A stretch of 64,000 nt of DNA from Paradesertivirga mongoliensis (GCF_024436395.1 NZ_JAFMZO010000001.1:938181-1002180), one strand, 5' to 3'; positions 43,768-52,957 are shown, counted from the first letter of the stretch. The notes: generated by a model from the letters alone, not told the origin. A program made the numbers and translations.

Positions 43768-44046
43768 GCCTGTGAGACACAGGCGCCGGAATATCCGCAC
43801 GTCAAATCAGCGAAAGGACTGTTGTTTTTGCTTCCTATCCATATTCTGTGTTCACGAACATCCACGGTTCAATGGTCTGTGAGACACAGAACACGGGAGA
43901 GATACCTCCGCCCACGGTCTGTGTCTTCAAAGAACGTTTACAATGCGGATATAACAGCTATAGTGAGACACAGACCAGGATTATAGGAAAGCCACTTATG
44001 CATCCAGCTAACACGCTATCCTCCCCTCCTTTTTTCAAGGAGGGGA
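43768..44046. repeat. Cluster of intergenic hairpin repeats
   Basis: This gene-free gap (43667-44146) holds a hairpin GCCTGTG-AGA-CACAGGC (43768-43784), a second TCTGTG-AGA-CACAGA (43876-43890), an 11-bp inverted pair GGTCTGTGTCT/AGACACAGACC (43916-43926 with 43966-43976), and a 10-bp TCCCCTCCTT/AAGGAGGGGA hairpin (44022-44031 with 44037-44046) followed by CTAAGGGGTGG. The shared GTGAGACACAG phrase occurs three times. The last hairpin matches a phrase I know from many Bacteroidetes intergenic repeats. Confidence 0.65.
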
Positions 44047-44146
44047 CTAAGGGGTGGTTTCTTCGCTTGTGATTTGTGTCTTTCCTACGATTAACAAACA
44101 GGCTTCAGATCTACAAAACACGCATCATCCTGGTTGATCCTACCCA

Positions 44147-46603
44147 TTAAAACTTCACGCTCAACGATAACAGAAAGTTAGTCCCCGCCTGCGGGTAATA
44201 GTAATTCTCGGCAACCAACGTCCCTGCATAAATATAACTAAAAGCGTAGCCATTGCTCTCATAGCGCTCATTCAGAAAGTTGTTGATTAAAAGAGCCAAT
44301 CCAACATCCTTTAATCCTTTATACGCGGTATTATATCGCAGGCGAATATCATTCACAAAGAATGCATCGAGTCTCCGCGATTCATTTTGCGTATTATCCA
44401 GGTACTGCTTATCGACATATTTACTCAGGATTGCAATTTCTGCATTCCTGAAGGGTTTGTAAGCAAGTTCGCTTGAGCCGATAAAAGAGGGCGAGAAAGC
44501 AATATCCTTGTTTTCGAAAACATTGCGTTGTTCTGTTACCGTGCCATCCTCGTTATATACCGGAATCGCTTCTACGAAATTTTCGTTCTTGTTTCTGCTC
44601 AGAGCCGCGCTAAAATTCCATTGCAGCGCCGGTATTATCCTCCACTGTCCGTCAAATTCCAGACCCAATCTGTAGCTCTTGTCAACATTCTGACGGATGG
44701 GTTCACCCACATCATTTATTTTTCCGGTGAGTACCAGCTGGTCGTTATAGAACATACCATATGCATTTAAACCGGCGCTATAGTTTCCGCTGTTGCGACG
44801 ATAGCCGAGCTCTATGTTTTTGAGATTTTCAGATTTCAAACGGGTTGCCGAGTAGATATAATCATCACGGTTGGGCTCTTTGTTGGCTACCGCGATAGAA
44901 GCATACACATTGCTAAGTTGATCGATTTGATACGTTAATCCAGCTTTCGGGTTAAAAAAGTGAAGCTTATCTTTTTGATTTAACTCCCGGCGATATTTGT
45001 CGGTCCCCGTTATGGTATAGCGCACGCTGCGGGTTTGAAGGTCGGCATACAGATTGAACTTGTTCAGCTGATAATTTACCCTCCCATAAACATTAAAGTC
45101 AGTCTTAAATCCATTACCATCATAATATTTTTCACGAATGTTGCTGTTTGGGGAGTAGCTCGACCAGATTACTTCTCCAAAATGCTGGCCGTCGTATTCA
45201 TTATATGCTCCGCCAAGGCTTAAACTCAGATCGCTCGAAGGATTGTAATTTAAAGAATAGGTCACTCCATAAAAATCGTTATCCAGCCAGCGGCGACGGA
45301 TCAGGTCCGTTTCAGAAATGGTAGTACCACCGATAATCAGATCCGCCAGGCCATAACTTTCAAAGGCCTGCGAGTTTTTGAATTCTTCGAAATAGCCTCG
45401 TCCATAGGTATAATGAAGGGCGGTGTTTACGTTTAATTTATTTGAGAAGGTGTGGGTGTATAGAAGCTGATAATGGTCTTGAGTATAATTATCAGTCTGA
45501 TCATCGTACAGAAATTGGCTGTATTTTCTGGGGCCGGAGTCAAAAAGATTGATAGAATCGGCTATTGTATGATAAGCCGAGCCAAGATTATTGTAGTAAT
45601 GATTTAACAGGGCGTCCTTATCGCCTCGTAATTTCGCTTCGGGTACCCCATTCCAAACCTGGAAAGTTTTTTCTGAGCCCGAAAACACGTTTGCACGGAT
45701 CAAATCTTTCTTGCCATAGTATCCTCCGCTTAAAAAGTACGAACGTAGTTTTGACGAACCCCGGTCGATGTATCCGTCCGACAAAATCCGCGAAAGCCGG
45801 CCATCGAAGGTGAATTTTCCTTTTATCAAGCCGGTTCCCACCATTACGGTATTTTTAACTGTGCCGAATGAGCCGGCCGAATTATTCAGCTCGGCATATG
45901 CCGAGTCGCGCAGGGTAGTGGTTTGAATGTTCAAACTTCCGCCAAAGGCACCTGCGCCGTTCGTCGAAGTGCCCACGCCGCGTTGGATTTGAATGTTATC
46001 AACCGACGAAGCAAAATCAGGCATGTTTACCCAGAAGGTACCCTGACTTTCAGAGTCATTGTACGGAATTCCGTTCAGCGTAACGTTTATCCGGGTGGGG
46101 TCGCTTCCGCGGATACGGATTCCGCTGTAGCCGATACCGGCGCCTGCGTCTGAAGTCACTACAACAGAAGGAGTTTGATTTAGCAGGTAAGGCAGATCCT
46201 GTCCCAGATTGTTCTTTTCGAGTTCATTGCGGTCCACGTTGCGGTAAGTGGTGGCAGAATTACTTGTGGCCCGCGTAGAACGTACTATAACTTCGTCGGT
46301 TACTACGCCGCCGCGTTCTAAAGAAACCCTTAACTTCTCGTTAGAATTTAATACTACCTGCTGACTGAAAGTACGATATCCCAGGTATGAGATGGTTACT
46401 AAGTAGGTGCCTGCTTTAAGGTTCGGGATGTTAAAATCACCCGATGGGTTTGATACTGTTGTAAGGCCTCCCGCAGCAACACTTGCTCCGGCTAAAGCTT
46501 GTTGGGTCGACCGGTCAGTAACTGTTCCGCTGATAGAAAATTGGGCTAAAACCAGTTTTGGCAAAAGCATTGCCAGCATGGCGAAGATGTGAATAGTTTT
46601 CAA
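44147..46603 (-). CDS. TonB-dependent receptor, TPP-riboswitch regulated (thiamine uptake candidate)
   Basis: 818 residues. A signal peptide is at 1-20 (FAMLAMLLPKLVLAQ). A carboxypeptidase-regulatory-like domain is at ~22-105 (ISGTVTDRSTQQALAGASVAAGG). The plug is at ~115-235 (LPYLLNQTPSVVVTSDAGAGIGYSGIRIRGSDPTRINVTLNGIPYNDSESQGTFWVN, IQIQRGVGTSTNGAGAFGGSLNI). A long beta-barrel ends in NFLLSLSVKF with the terminal aromatic Phe. It is an active outer-membrane importer driven by TonB. Because its leader is a thiamine pyrophosphate riboswitch, thiamine or a precursor is the probable cargo. Monocistronic; the next minus-strand gene is 480 bases away. Confidence 0.92.
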   Translation of the reverse strand: MKTIHIFAMLAMLLPKLVLAQFSISGTVTDRSTQQALAGASVAAGGLTTVSNPSGDFNIPNLKAGTYLVTISYLGYRTFSQQVVLNSNEKLRVSLERGGVVTDEVIVRSTRATSNSATTYRNVDRNELEKNNLGQDLPYLLNQTPSVVVTSDAGAGIGYSGIRIRGSDPTRINVTLNGIPYNDSESQGTFWVNMPDFASSVDNIQIQRGVGTSTNGAGAFGGSLNIQTTTLRDSAYAELNNSAGSFGTVKNTVMVGTGLIKGKFTFDGRLSRILSDGYIDRGSSKLRSYFLSGGYYGKKDLIRANVFSGSEKTFQVWNGVPEAKLRGDKDALLNHYYNNLGSAYHTIADSINLFDSGPRKYSQFLYDDQTDNYTQDHYQLLYTHTFSNKLNVNTALHYTYGRGYFEEFKNSQAFESYGLADLIIGGTTISETDLIRRRWLDNDFYGVTYSLNYNPSSDLSLSLGGAYNEYDGQHFGEVIWSSYSPNSNIREKYYDGNGFKTDFNVYGRVNYQLNKFNLYADLQTRSVRYTITGTDKYRRELNQKDKLHFFNPKAGLTYQIDQLSNVYASIAVANKEPNRDDYIYSATRLKSENLKNIELGYRRNSGNYSAGLNAYGMFYNDQLVLTGKINDVGEPIRQNVDKSYRLGLEFDGQWRIIPALQWNFSAALSRNKNENFVEAIPVYNEDGTVTEQRNVFENKDIAFSPSFIGSSELAYKPFRNAEIAILSKYVDKQYLDNTQNESRRLDAFFVNDIRLRYNTAYKGLKDVGLALLINNFLNERYESNGYAFSYIYAGTLVAENYYYPQAGTNFLLSLSVKF

Positions 46604-46663
46604 TTGAATGTGTTTAAGTTAAACCTGATATACGGCGGGGTTCGCATATCTTAACTTGTTTTA

Positions 46664-46855
46664 CCTCCCTACGCCGGCATTACCCGGATCAGGTGCTCCT
46701 TGAAGGTCGAAGGGTTAAGGGCCAATGGTAAAGGGGATAACCTTTTACCTTTCAGCTTTTACCTTTTAGCTTCTTAGATGGGTGTAATCTCAGCCTGTTT
46801 TTGTGCTTGGGAATAATTGCAAGCAATCATTCTTTACAAACAAGGCACCCCTTAT
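46664..46855 (-). ncRNA. TPP (thiamine pyrophosphate) riboswitch
   Basis: On the minus strand the conserved THI-box parts are present in order: AGGGGTGCC (46852-46844), GGCTGAGATTACACCC (46795-46780), and ACCTGATCCGGGTAATGC with CGGCGTAGGGA (46694-46666). These include both TPP-contacting cores, CTGAGA and CCTGATC...TAATGC...GCGTAGGGA. Between the two halves lies an enlarged P3 arm of about 85 bases containing AAAGGTAAAAG-type short repeats. The 3' side, before the ATG at 46603, can form an AAGTTAA/TTAACTT stem, but no T tract is visible, so control may be translational. Confidence 0.93.
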
Positions 46856-46862
46856 GATGGGG

Positions 46863-46870
46863 CAAAGGTA
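46863..46870 (-). promoter_or_regulatory. -7 element of the riboswitch transcript
   Basis: TACCTTTG on the minus strand matches TAnnTTTG. A start about six bases downstream would fall at ~46857, right at the riboswitch 5' end. The -33 position carries TTCG rather than TTG. Confidence 0.5.
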
Positions 46871-46900
46871 GAAATTTCCTGCTTAGATACGAACTGGGTT

Positions 46901-47067
46901 CCGCACTTTTATCAATAGGCTTCTGTATTTTATCGGTAAGCCTCCGCGTTTTATCAATAAGCATCCGGGATTTATCAATAAGCTTCCGCACTTTATCATC
47001 AGGCGCCCGCGTTTTATCAGTAGCCCCCGCATTTCATCAATAGCCGCTCCTGGTTTGTGAGCAGGCC
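46901..47067. repeat. 21-bp minisatellite, about eight degenerate copies
   Basis: Units of 20-22 bases run head to tail, consensus CCGCgTTTTATCAATAAGCnT: starts at 46901, 46923, 46944, 46965, 46986 and three more, the last one weak. No spacers separate the units. It lies between the riboswitch promoter and the SNF2 gene. Read on the minus strand a heptapeptide repeat (xLIDKxR) is open for a few units, but a 20-base unit breaks the frame and no start is suitable. Confidence 0.8.
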
Positions 47068-47213
47068 GGGTTTTACCAGGTTAAGGTGCATAAGTTCACA
47101 ACTTTACAGTTCAGCTACAAACTTTGTAATCTCCTCTTTGCTTTTCACCATAATTCTCTTTAAGTTTATCATTTTTTATCTGCTTACTTAGACAACTTTT
47201 TCACCATTTGTCA

Positions 47214-50114
47214 ATGTTACGCGTAGATAGCTCCAAACCCTGTAAACTAGTTTATTCACTCTGTAAACACGATTTCTTAGGTTATTTAATCGAACCTCAC
47301 GTGGTGCAGCTCAATCAGGACGGAGATTTCTCTCTTACTCATCAACGTTTATTCTCTACTACTGCCAAAGAGTTTTCTAATATCCTCGACGAGACCGATA
47401 TTAAGCTAATTAAGATCCTGGAAGAAACAGAGCAGGGCCATATTATCCGCCGTTATCACAAAAAGCCGGTCAGGCCGGTTGAGTTTTTCAGTAAGACTTT
47501 TGATCAGAAACTTTACGATATCATCAGGCCCAAGATTGAAAAGCGAATGGTAGAAGCGTTCAGGCTTTTAACCGATAGAGCCTTGTTTTCTATGAGTAAG
47601 GAAGGCTGGCCGGTTGAGAGGAAGATTCAGATAGCCGATGAGGCTGCGTCCGTACTTTTCCATTTTAGAAAGGGTGAAGAAGAAACCCGGTACTTTCCAA
47701 CCATAAAGTTTAAAGGCATCAGGATCGAGTTTATGTTTAAAGATGCACAGGTGGTGTGTAACGAACCCGGCTGGCTGCTTTTAGAAGATGTTCTGTATTT
47801 CTTCGAGGGGGATATTGAAGGAAAGAAATTACAGCCCTTTCTGAATAAACGGTTTATATCTATCCCCAAATCGTCAGAAAAGGCGTACTTCCAAAAATTT
47901 GTAGGGCCTCTCATTGAAAAGCATCACGTGTACGCCGAAGGGTTTACCATCAATACTGAAAAGTTCGATGCTATCCCGGTGCTCAAGGTGATTTTTATCC
48001 CTGGCGGAATCTCTCAGCTTCAACTTTACTTTAAATACGGCAGTTACGTCTTCCCGGCTGGTAGCACTACTAAAGTTACGGTACGCCTGGAAATGGAAGG
48101 CGATAATTATGTTTTCCATCGCATAAAGCGCTCCCTGAGTTGGGAGAAGTCTAAACTTGATGAAATTATTGGCCTTGGTTTGGAAACCGCCAGTTCTTTA
48201 TTTCTCAACCTGGAAGTGAAAAAGGCTTTTGCAGAGGATGAAGACGCATCTTTTAGCGTGATCAACTGGTTAAACGAAAATCATGAAGAACTTAAGCAGA
48301 AAGGCTTTGAGATTGAACAGCCCGATGGTAATAAACGCTTCTTATTTGGAAGCAGTAAGGTAGATCTGGAGTTTAAGGAAGGTAACGACTGGTTCGACCT
48401 GAACGCCGTAGTGCATTTTGGGCCTTATCAAATTCCCTTCATGGATTTGCGTCATCACATTCTTCACAAGATCAGGGAATTTACTTTGCCTTCCGGCGAA
48501 GTTGCGGTCATCCCCGAAAAGTGGTTCGCTCAATTCGGTAACCTCCTTAATTTTACAGAAAAGGGCGAACAAGGGTTAAAGCTTAAAAAGCATCACATTG
48601 GCCTGATAAACGATTTCGCAAACAGCGACCTCGCATCTGTTACAATGGACAGGAAACTTCAGAAGCTGGCCGGTTTTGAGGAGATAGAGGATGTTGAAGT
48701 GCCGAAAAACTTTAAGGGACAGCTGCGCTCGTATCAAAAAGCAGGTTATAACTGGTTTCAGTTTTTGAGGAATTATAATTTTGGCGGCTGTCTGGCCGAT
48801 GATATGGGGTTGGGAAAAACCGTACAAACGCTGGCATTACTTCAAAAAATAAAAGAAGAGCATGCCGAAACCGGAACACCAAGTACTTCCTTAATCATTA
48901 TGCCAACCTCTCTGATCTATAACTGGGTGAAAGAGGCCGAGAAATTTGCGCCTTCCTTACGCATTCTGGAACATACCGGCACTTTCCGAAGTAAAGATGT
49001 AGAGCGTTTTATGCGTTATGATGTGGTTTTTACAACCTACGGAATTACCAGGGTGGATATTGATTATATTAAAAACCTGTATTTCAATTATATCATCCTC
49101 GACGAAAGTCAGAATATCAAAAATCCTGCATCAAAGGCATATAAAGCAGTAAAACAGCTTAAATCAAAAAATAAACTTATTCTGAGCGGTACTCCGGTAG
49201 AGAATTCGGTAAACGATCTGTGGACACAGATGTCGTTCATAAATCCTGGTTTGCTCGGCAACCAGCACTTCTTTCAGAATGATTTTGTAACGCCTATCGA
49301 AAAAAAGAGAGACGAAGAAGCCGCAAAAAAGTTGCAGGCGCTGATCAAGCCCTTCGTTTTACGGCGCACTAAAGATCAGGTAGCTACTGAGTTGCCACAA
49401 AAAACGGTGCAGTTATTTTACTGCCAGATGGGCGAGGAGCAGGCACAATATTATGAGGATGTAAAATCAGAGTACCGTAACGACTTATTGCGTTCACTTG
49501 AAGATGGAACCTTTGCAAAGTCTCAGATTCAGGTTTTGCAGGGATTAACCAAGCTACGGCAGATAGCTAACCATCCTTCCATGATTGATAAGGATTATGA
49601 GGGCGAGTCCGGAAAGTTTGAAAACGTTATTCATACGCTTCAAAACGTGTTGTCGCGAGGACATAAGGTATTAGTGTTTTCTCAGTTTGTAAAGCAGCTG
49701 GAAATTTACCGGAACCATTTTGATACAGAGAAAGTACGCTATGCTTATCTTGACGGCTCAACACAAAACCGGGGTCAGGTGGTCGAAGAATTCCAAACCA
49801 ACAATGAAATTAAGCTGTTTTTGATCTCATTAAAAGCCGGAGGCGTGGGATTAAATCTTACCGAAGCTGACTATGTATTTATGCTCGATCCCTGGTGGAA
49901 CCCGGCCGTTGAACAACAGGCGATCGATCGTACGCACCGTATCGGCCAGACCAAAAAAGTATTTATTTATAAGTTTATCACCAAGGATACTGTGGAAGAA
50001 AAGATCCTGGCGCTTCAAAACAGAAAACGTTCAGTTGCAGAGTCACTGATTACCACAGAGGAGAGTTTTGTAAAATCTTTAAGCGCCGAAGATATCAGAG
50101 AGATCCTGAATTAG
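47214..50114 (+). CDS. SNF2-family helicase-like ATPase
   Basis: 966 residues from the ATG at 47214; a TTG two codons upstream is possible. The N-terminal ~500 residues are a lineage-specific region without known motifs. The SNF2 core follows: RSYQKAGYNWFQFLRNYNFGGCLADDMGLGKTVQTLAL (motif I), LIIMPTSLIYNWVKEA, YIILDESQNIKNP (motif II as DESQ), LILSGTPVENSVNDLWTQMSF, KLFLISLKAGGVGLNLTEADYVFMLDPWWNPAVEQQAIDRTHRIGQ (motifs V-VI). These enzymes translocate on DNA and remodel protein-DNA contacts. It overlaps aat tail-to-tail by 20 bases. Confidence 0.93.
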   Translation: MLRVDSSKPCKLVYSLCKHDFLGYLIEPHVVQLNQDGDFSLTHQRLFSTTAKEFSNILDETDIKLIKILEETEQGHIIRRYHKKPVRPVEFFSKTFDQKLYDIIRPKIEKRMVEAFRLLTDRALFSMSKEGWPVERKIQIADEAASVLFHFRKGEEETRYFPTIKFKGIRIEFMFKDAQVVCNEPGWLLLEDVLYFFEGDIEGKKLQPFLNKRFISIPKSSEKAYFQKFVGPLIEKHHVYAEGFTINTEKFDAIPVLKVIFIPGGISQLQLYFKYGSYVFPAGSTTKVTVRLEMEGDNYVFHRIKRSLSWEKSKLDEIIGLGLETASSLFLNLEVKKAFAEDEDASFSVINWLNENHEELKQKGFEIEQPDGNKRFLFGSSKVDLEFKEGNDWFDLNAVVHFGPYQIPFMDLRHHILHKIREFTLPSGEVAVIPEKWFAQFGNLLNFTEKGEQGLKLKKHHIGLINDFANSDLASVTMDRKLQKLAGFEEIEDVEVPKNFKGQLRSYQKAGYNWFQFLRNYNFGGCLADDMGLGKTVQTLALLQKIKEEHAETGTPSTSLIIMPTSLIYNWVKEAEKFAPSLRILEHTGTFRSKDVERFMRYDVVFTTYGITRVDIDYIKNLYFNYIILDESQNIKNPASKAYKAVKQLKSKNKLILSGTPVENSVNDLWTQMSFINPGLLGNQHFFQNDFVTPIEKKRDEEAAKKLQALIKPFVLRRTKDQVATELPQKTVQLFYCQMGEEQAQYYEDVKSEYRNDLLRSLEDGTFAKSQIQVLQGLTKLRQIANHPSMIDKDYEGESGKFENVIHTLQNVLSRGHKVLVFSQFVKQLEIYRNHFDTEKVRYAYLDGSTQNRGQVVEEFQTNNEIKLFLISLKAGGVGLNLTEADYVFMLDPWWNPAVEQQAIDRTHRIGQTKKVFIYKFITKDTVEEKILALQNRKRSVAESLITTEESFVKSLSAEDIREILN

Positions 50115-50742
50115 GGCCCAATATCTGCATATATTCTTTTCGTGAGATAAATTCCGCACCCATGCTTTCCAGGTGCGGTGTGTGGAACTGACAGTCAATC
50201 AGGGAGTATTTTTTGTTTTGACAAAGCCAGGTAAGTGCTGCTTTCGAAGCATTGCTAACCCGGCTAAACATACTCTCACCACAAAATACATTTCCTGATT
50301 TTACGCCATAAAGCCCGCCAACCAACTCCTCATCCTCCCAAACCTCTATCGAGTGGGCAAAGCCTGTTTTATTTAAACGGATATATGCCTCTTGCATTTC
50401 TGGTATTATCCAGGTACCATCCTGATCTTTTCTCTTGGCCGCTGCACAATTTTTTATCACGTCCTTAAATGCAGTGTTTTCGGTGATCCTGAAAGTGCCT
50501 GACTCAAGTATCTTACGCATGCTCTTCGAAATTTTTACCTTTTCGGGGAACAATACAAACCGCTCGTGCGGAGAATACCAGAGGATTGGGGTATCTTCAG
50601 AGTACCAGGGAAAGATTCCGAGACTATAGGCCAGTTGCAGACGTTCTACCGAAAGATCGCCGCCAATGGCCAGAAGCCCGTCCTTTTCGGCCAGTTCGGG
50701 ATCGGGAAACAGGAGCAGTTTGTTTTCGAGTTTAAAAATCAC
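50095..50742 (-). CDS. aat: Leucyl/phenylalanyl-tRNA--protein transferase
   Basis: 215 residues. Family motifs: FPDPELAEKDGLLAIGGDLSVERLQLAYSLGIFPWYSEDTPILWYSPHERFVLFPE, WIIPEMQEAYIRLNKTGFAHSIEVWEDEELVGGLYGVKSGNVFCGESMFSRVSNASKAAL and LIDCQFHTPHLESMGAEFISRKEY. The enzyme adds Leu or Phe from tRNA to N-terminal Arg/Lys of proteins, marking them for ClpAP through the N-end rule. Its 3' end overlaps the SNF2 gene by 20 bases on the opposite strand. Confidence 0.95.
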   Translation of the reverse strand: MIFKLENKLLLFPDPELAEKDGLLAIGGDLSVERLQLAYSLGIFPWYSEDTPILWYSPHERFVLFPEKVKISKSMRKILESGTFRITENTAFKDVIKNCAAAKRKDQDGTWIIPEMQEAYIRLNKTGFAHSIEVWEDEELVGGLYGVKSGNVFCGESMFSRVSNASKAALTWLCQNKKYSLIDCQFHTPHLESMGAEFISRKEYMQILGPNSGSL

Positions 50743-50859
50743 AATTAAAATTGAACCGAAGTTAAACCATCAGCCGGATAAACAGTCAAAAATTAAAGTA
50801 GATTTTAGAGATACATTTAGAAAAGTTTTGGGGTTATAGTTTAGATTTAGTTTTAATGC

Positions 50860-50887
50860 AAAACGGCCGATGCGAATCGGCCGTTTT
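50860..50887. terminator. Strong bidirectional terminator with a GNRA loop
   Basis: A 12-bp perfect stem AAAACGGCCGAT/ATCGGCCGTTTT (50860-50871 with 50876-50887) is closed by a GCGA tetraloop. It lies just beyond the acyltransferase stop. Confidence 0.85.
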
Positions 50888-50904
50888 GTTTTCTTAAAGT
50901 TTTC

Positions 50905-52050
50905 TTACGCCGCCTCGGTCTCAACAGCAATCCTGCGCTCCTGAGCGGAGACCTGGATCGGTGGAAATGCTTCGGAAATCACTTTCTCCGGTTTCTTTAG
51001 TCCTATCATCCATGAAAGGTTGGAGCTTTGTAAGGCTTTAACAGCCACAAACGTCAACGTATACACCAGAAAGAATCTGGTAAACTGGTACTCATACATG
51101 TCCATGATGCTGAAACTGGCAAGTGTCCTGATATCGATCTCCCCCATCACTAAAGGAAGGAAACTAAATACCAGGATATAATGAATGAGTGAAATGCCAT
51201 AGGTGGTTTTCCGTGGTTGAAGAAAGCTCAGCCAGTTGAAGTTTTTAACTCTCAGGATCAACGCAAATGCTGACAGAGAAAAGATAATATTGCTGATACG
51301 TAAGGTGTTAATTGGGTCTATACTTTTTACAGAATATAAATATGCAGCTTCCTGAACTCCCAAAAACACAGTGATAGCTATAAGCAGTACGAACCAGCGG
51401 CGGGAAATTTTCGTTATGAATTCGTCGATTTTACTTAAATGGAGATTTATTTGTACTCCAAGCCAGTAGAAAAATACAAAGCCGAATATTGCCATGGTAT
51501 GTAGTGGCATAATCCATTCGGTGTACACATTAACGCTGTAAAAACTTGTCAGTAAAAAGAGTGCAAACCCAAATTTCCACGAACGTATCATGTTTTTGCT
51601 TAAAAGCAGTACGGCAGTGCAAAAAAGGAAGTTGATAATAAACCAATAATTAGAATGCAGATATACGGTTTTCGCTCCCCACCAAACAGTAGAGATAGCC
51701 AGCTTTAGAGAAGCACCCGAATTTAGATGGATTATAGCTGGGATAATGGCCAGTATGGACAGAAACGCCAGCGACCAGAAGAGCCATGGCTTGAAGATGT
51801 TATGAATCCGGCGCTTTAAATAGTCGGCAGCGCGATACCGTTCGCTATTCTCCGCAAACAGGAACCCCGCGATAATAAAAAAAGAAATAGTACCAAACTT
51901 TACCAGCTGAATGCTTGTCAGATAGGCCCAGAAGGTTGCTGAATCTGGTGTATATACATAAGAACCGATATAGGAAGTATGCTCTGTCACAATTGAGAGC
52001 ATTGCAATGCATCTGATATTATCAACGAACTGATAGGCCGGTTTTGCCAT
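50905..52050 (-). CDS. Acyltransferase 3 family membrane protein
   Basis: 381 residues with about ten TM segments, as in the OafA/WecH family. The N-terminus FVDNIRCIAMLSIVTEHTSYIG carries the family Arg and catalytic His (EHT). FFIIAGFLFAENSERYRAADYLKRRIHNIFKPWLFWS continues the match. Typical substrates are O-acetyl or acyl groups on surface polysaccharides or peptidoglycan; the target is unknown. Single gene between a strong terminator and the TonB-domain gene. The C-terminus (ERRIAVETEAA) is soluble. Confidence 0.9.
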   Translation of the reverse strand: MAKPAYQFVDNIRCIAMLSIVTEHTSYIGSYVYTPDSATFWAYLTSIQLVKFGTISFFIIAGFLFAENSERYRAADYLKRRIHNIFKPWLFWSLAFLSILAIIPAIIHLNSGASLKLAISTVWWGAKTVYLHSNYWFIINFLFCTAVLLLSKNMIRSWKFGFALFLLTSFYSVNVYTEWIMPLHTMAIFGFVFFYWLGVQINLHLSKIDEFITKISRRWFVLLIAITVFLGVQEAAYLYSVKSIDPINTLRISNIIFSLSAFALILRVKNFNWLSFLQPRKTTYGISLIHYILVFSFLPLVMGEIDIRTLASFSIMDMYEYQFTRFFLVYTLTFVAVKALQSSNLSWMIGLKKPEKVISEAFPPIQVSAQERRIAVETEAA

Positions 52051-52222
52051 TAAATTTTAAGATTGATCGAAAAACTAAAACAACTTGAGAGCGCTCTAGA
52101 TGTGATAAATCTGTAACTTGATGGTATACGCAGCCCGAAGCGGAAAAGTTTAGTTTTTAGTTAATATTCTTCTCATCTTTTTGGGTAAGCCACATTTAAA
52201 CGAAAACCATAGGAAGATGTGC

Positions 52223-52888
52223 TTATTGACAATGCTCAGCTAAGATTTGATCAGCTTTGTCGCTTCCTAATTTCCGAACAAGATTAAAATCCTCACAAGC
52301 AGATTCCTTGTCGCCCTGACGAAGTTTTTGTTGCGCCTGCCTGATCGTGCGGTCAAAAAAACGATCATCGTAACCTAATTGCTGTTTCAACTCGAGAATT
52401 CTTGCTTCGTCTTCGGCAGAATAGGATCCGCCGGATTTCTTATCGTAAAAGTTAATCACTGCTTTGGTGAGATCCTGCTTTGCCTTGTAAGCGACTATGG
52501 CATCCCTGATGTCTTCGGCCGACCGTTCGTTGCAATTATATTCTTTTAGTGCGAAGTTGATCGGAATAACGATGGATTGCGTGGTGTCGAATGCAGCCGG
52601 AACCTTCCATAAGCCAGACGTGAGCCGAACGATCCTTAAAGCCTCGATATCTAAGTCGACACCAAAGCCTTTTTGAACTTTAGATCCGAAAATTTCCCCT
52701 TTTTTTGTCAGTTTAAAACGGATATTCACCGTTCCTTGAAGGCAGTTTTGCTTTGCGTATTCGGGATAAAGCATATTCCTGGCGATAAAGAGGTTCAACC
52801 CTCTTTGGCCTCCCTTGAATTCGGGCACATTAGTAAAATTACCCGGGGTGGATAGCCAAAGAATCAGTGCCAGAATTAAATTCATCAC
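52223..52888 (-). CDS. TonB C-terminal-domain protein
   Basis: 221 residues. A weak signal is at ~1-17 (LILALILWLSTPG). Residues ~20-110 form a TonB-type C-terminal domain: VPEFKGGQRGLNLFIARNMLYPEYAKQNCLQGTVNIRFKLTKKGEIFGSKVQKGFGVDLDIEALRIVRLTSGLWKV. The rest is a helical, charged region (AYKAKQDLTKAVINFYDKK, LRQGDKESACEDFNLVRKLGSDKADQI) resembling one TPR-like motif. It lacks the Pro-rich spacer and N-terminal TM of energy-transducing TonB, so it is probably not an energy transducer. Confidence 0.82.
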   Translation of the reverse strand: MMNLILALILWLSTPGNFTNVPEFKGGQRGLNLFIARNMLYPEYAKQNCLQGTVNIRFKLTKKGEIFGSKVQKGFGVDLDIEALRIVRLTSGLWKVPAAFDTTQSIVIPINFALKEYNCNERSAEDIRDAIVAYKAKQDLTKAVINFYDKKSGGSYSAEDEARILELKQQLGYDDRFFDRTIRQAQQKLRQGDKESACEDFNLVRKLGSDKADQILAEHCQ

Positions 52889-52957
52889 CTAAAGATAACG
52901 AATAAGATGCGGCTTTAGTTGGAGATGTACCCAAGAATAATTTAGGCGTTCCCAATA

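Noticed and set aside
46901-47067. Repeat array as a CRISPR
   Set aside because: Units are contiguous, 20-22 bases, degenerate, and have no unique spacers; no cas genes nearby.
46863-47100. Minus-strand heptapeptide repeat protein in the minisatellite
   Set aside because: The frame is open for a few units only, 20-base units break it, and there is no credible start; it also overlaps the riboswitch promoter.
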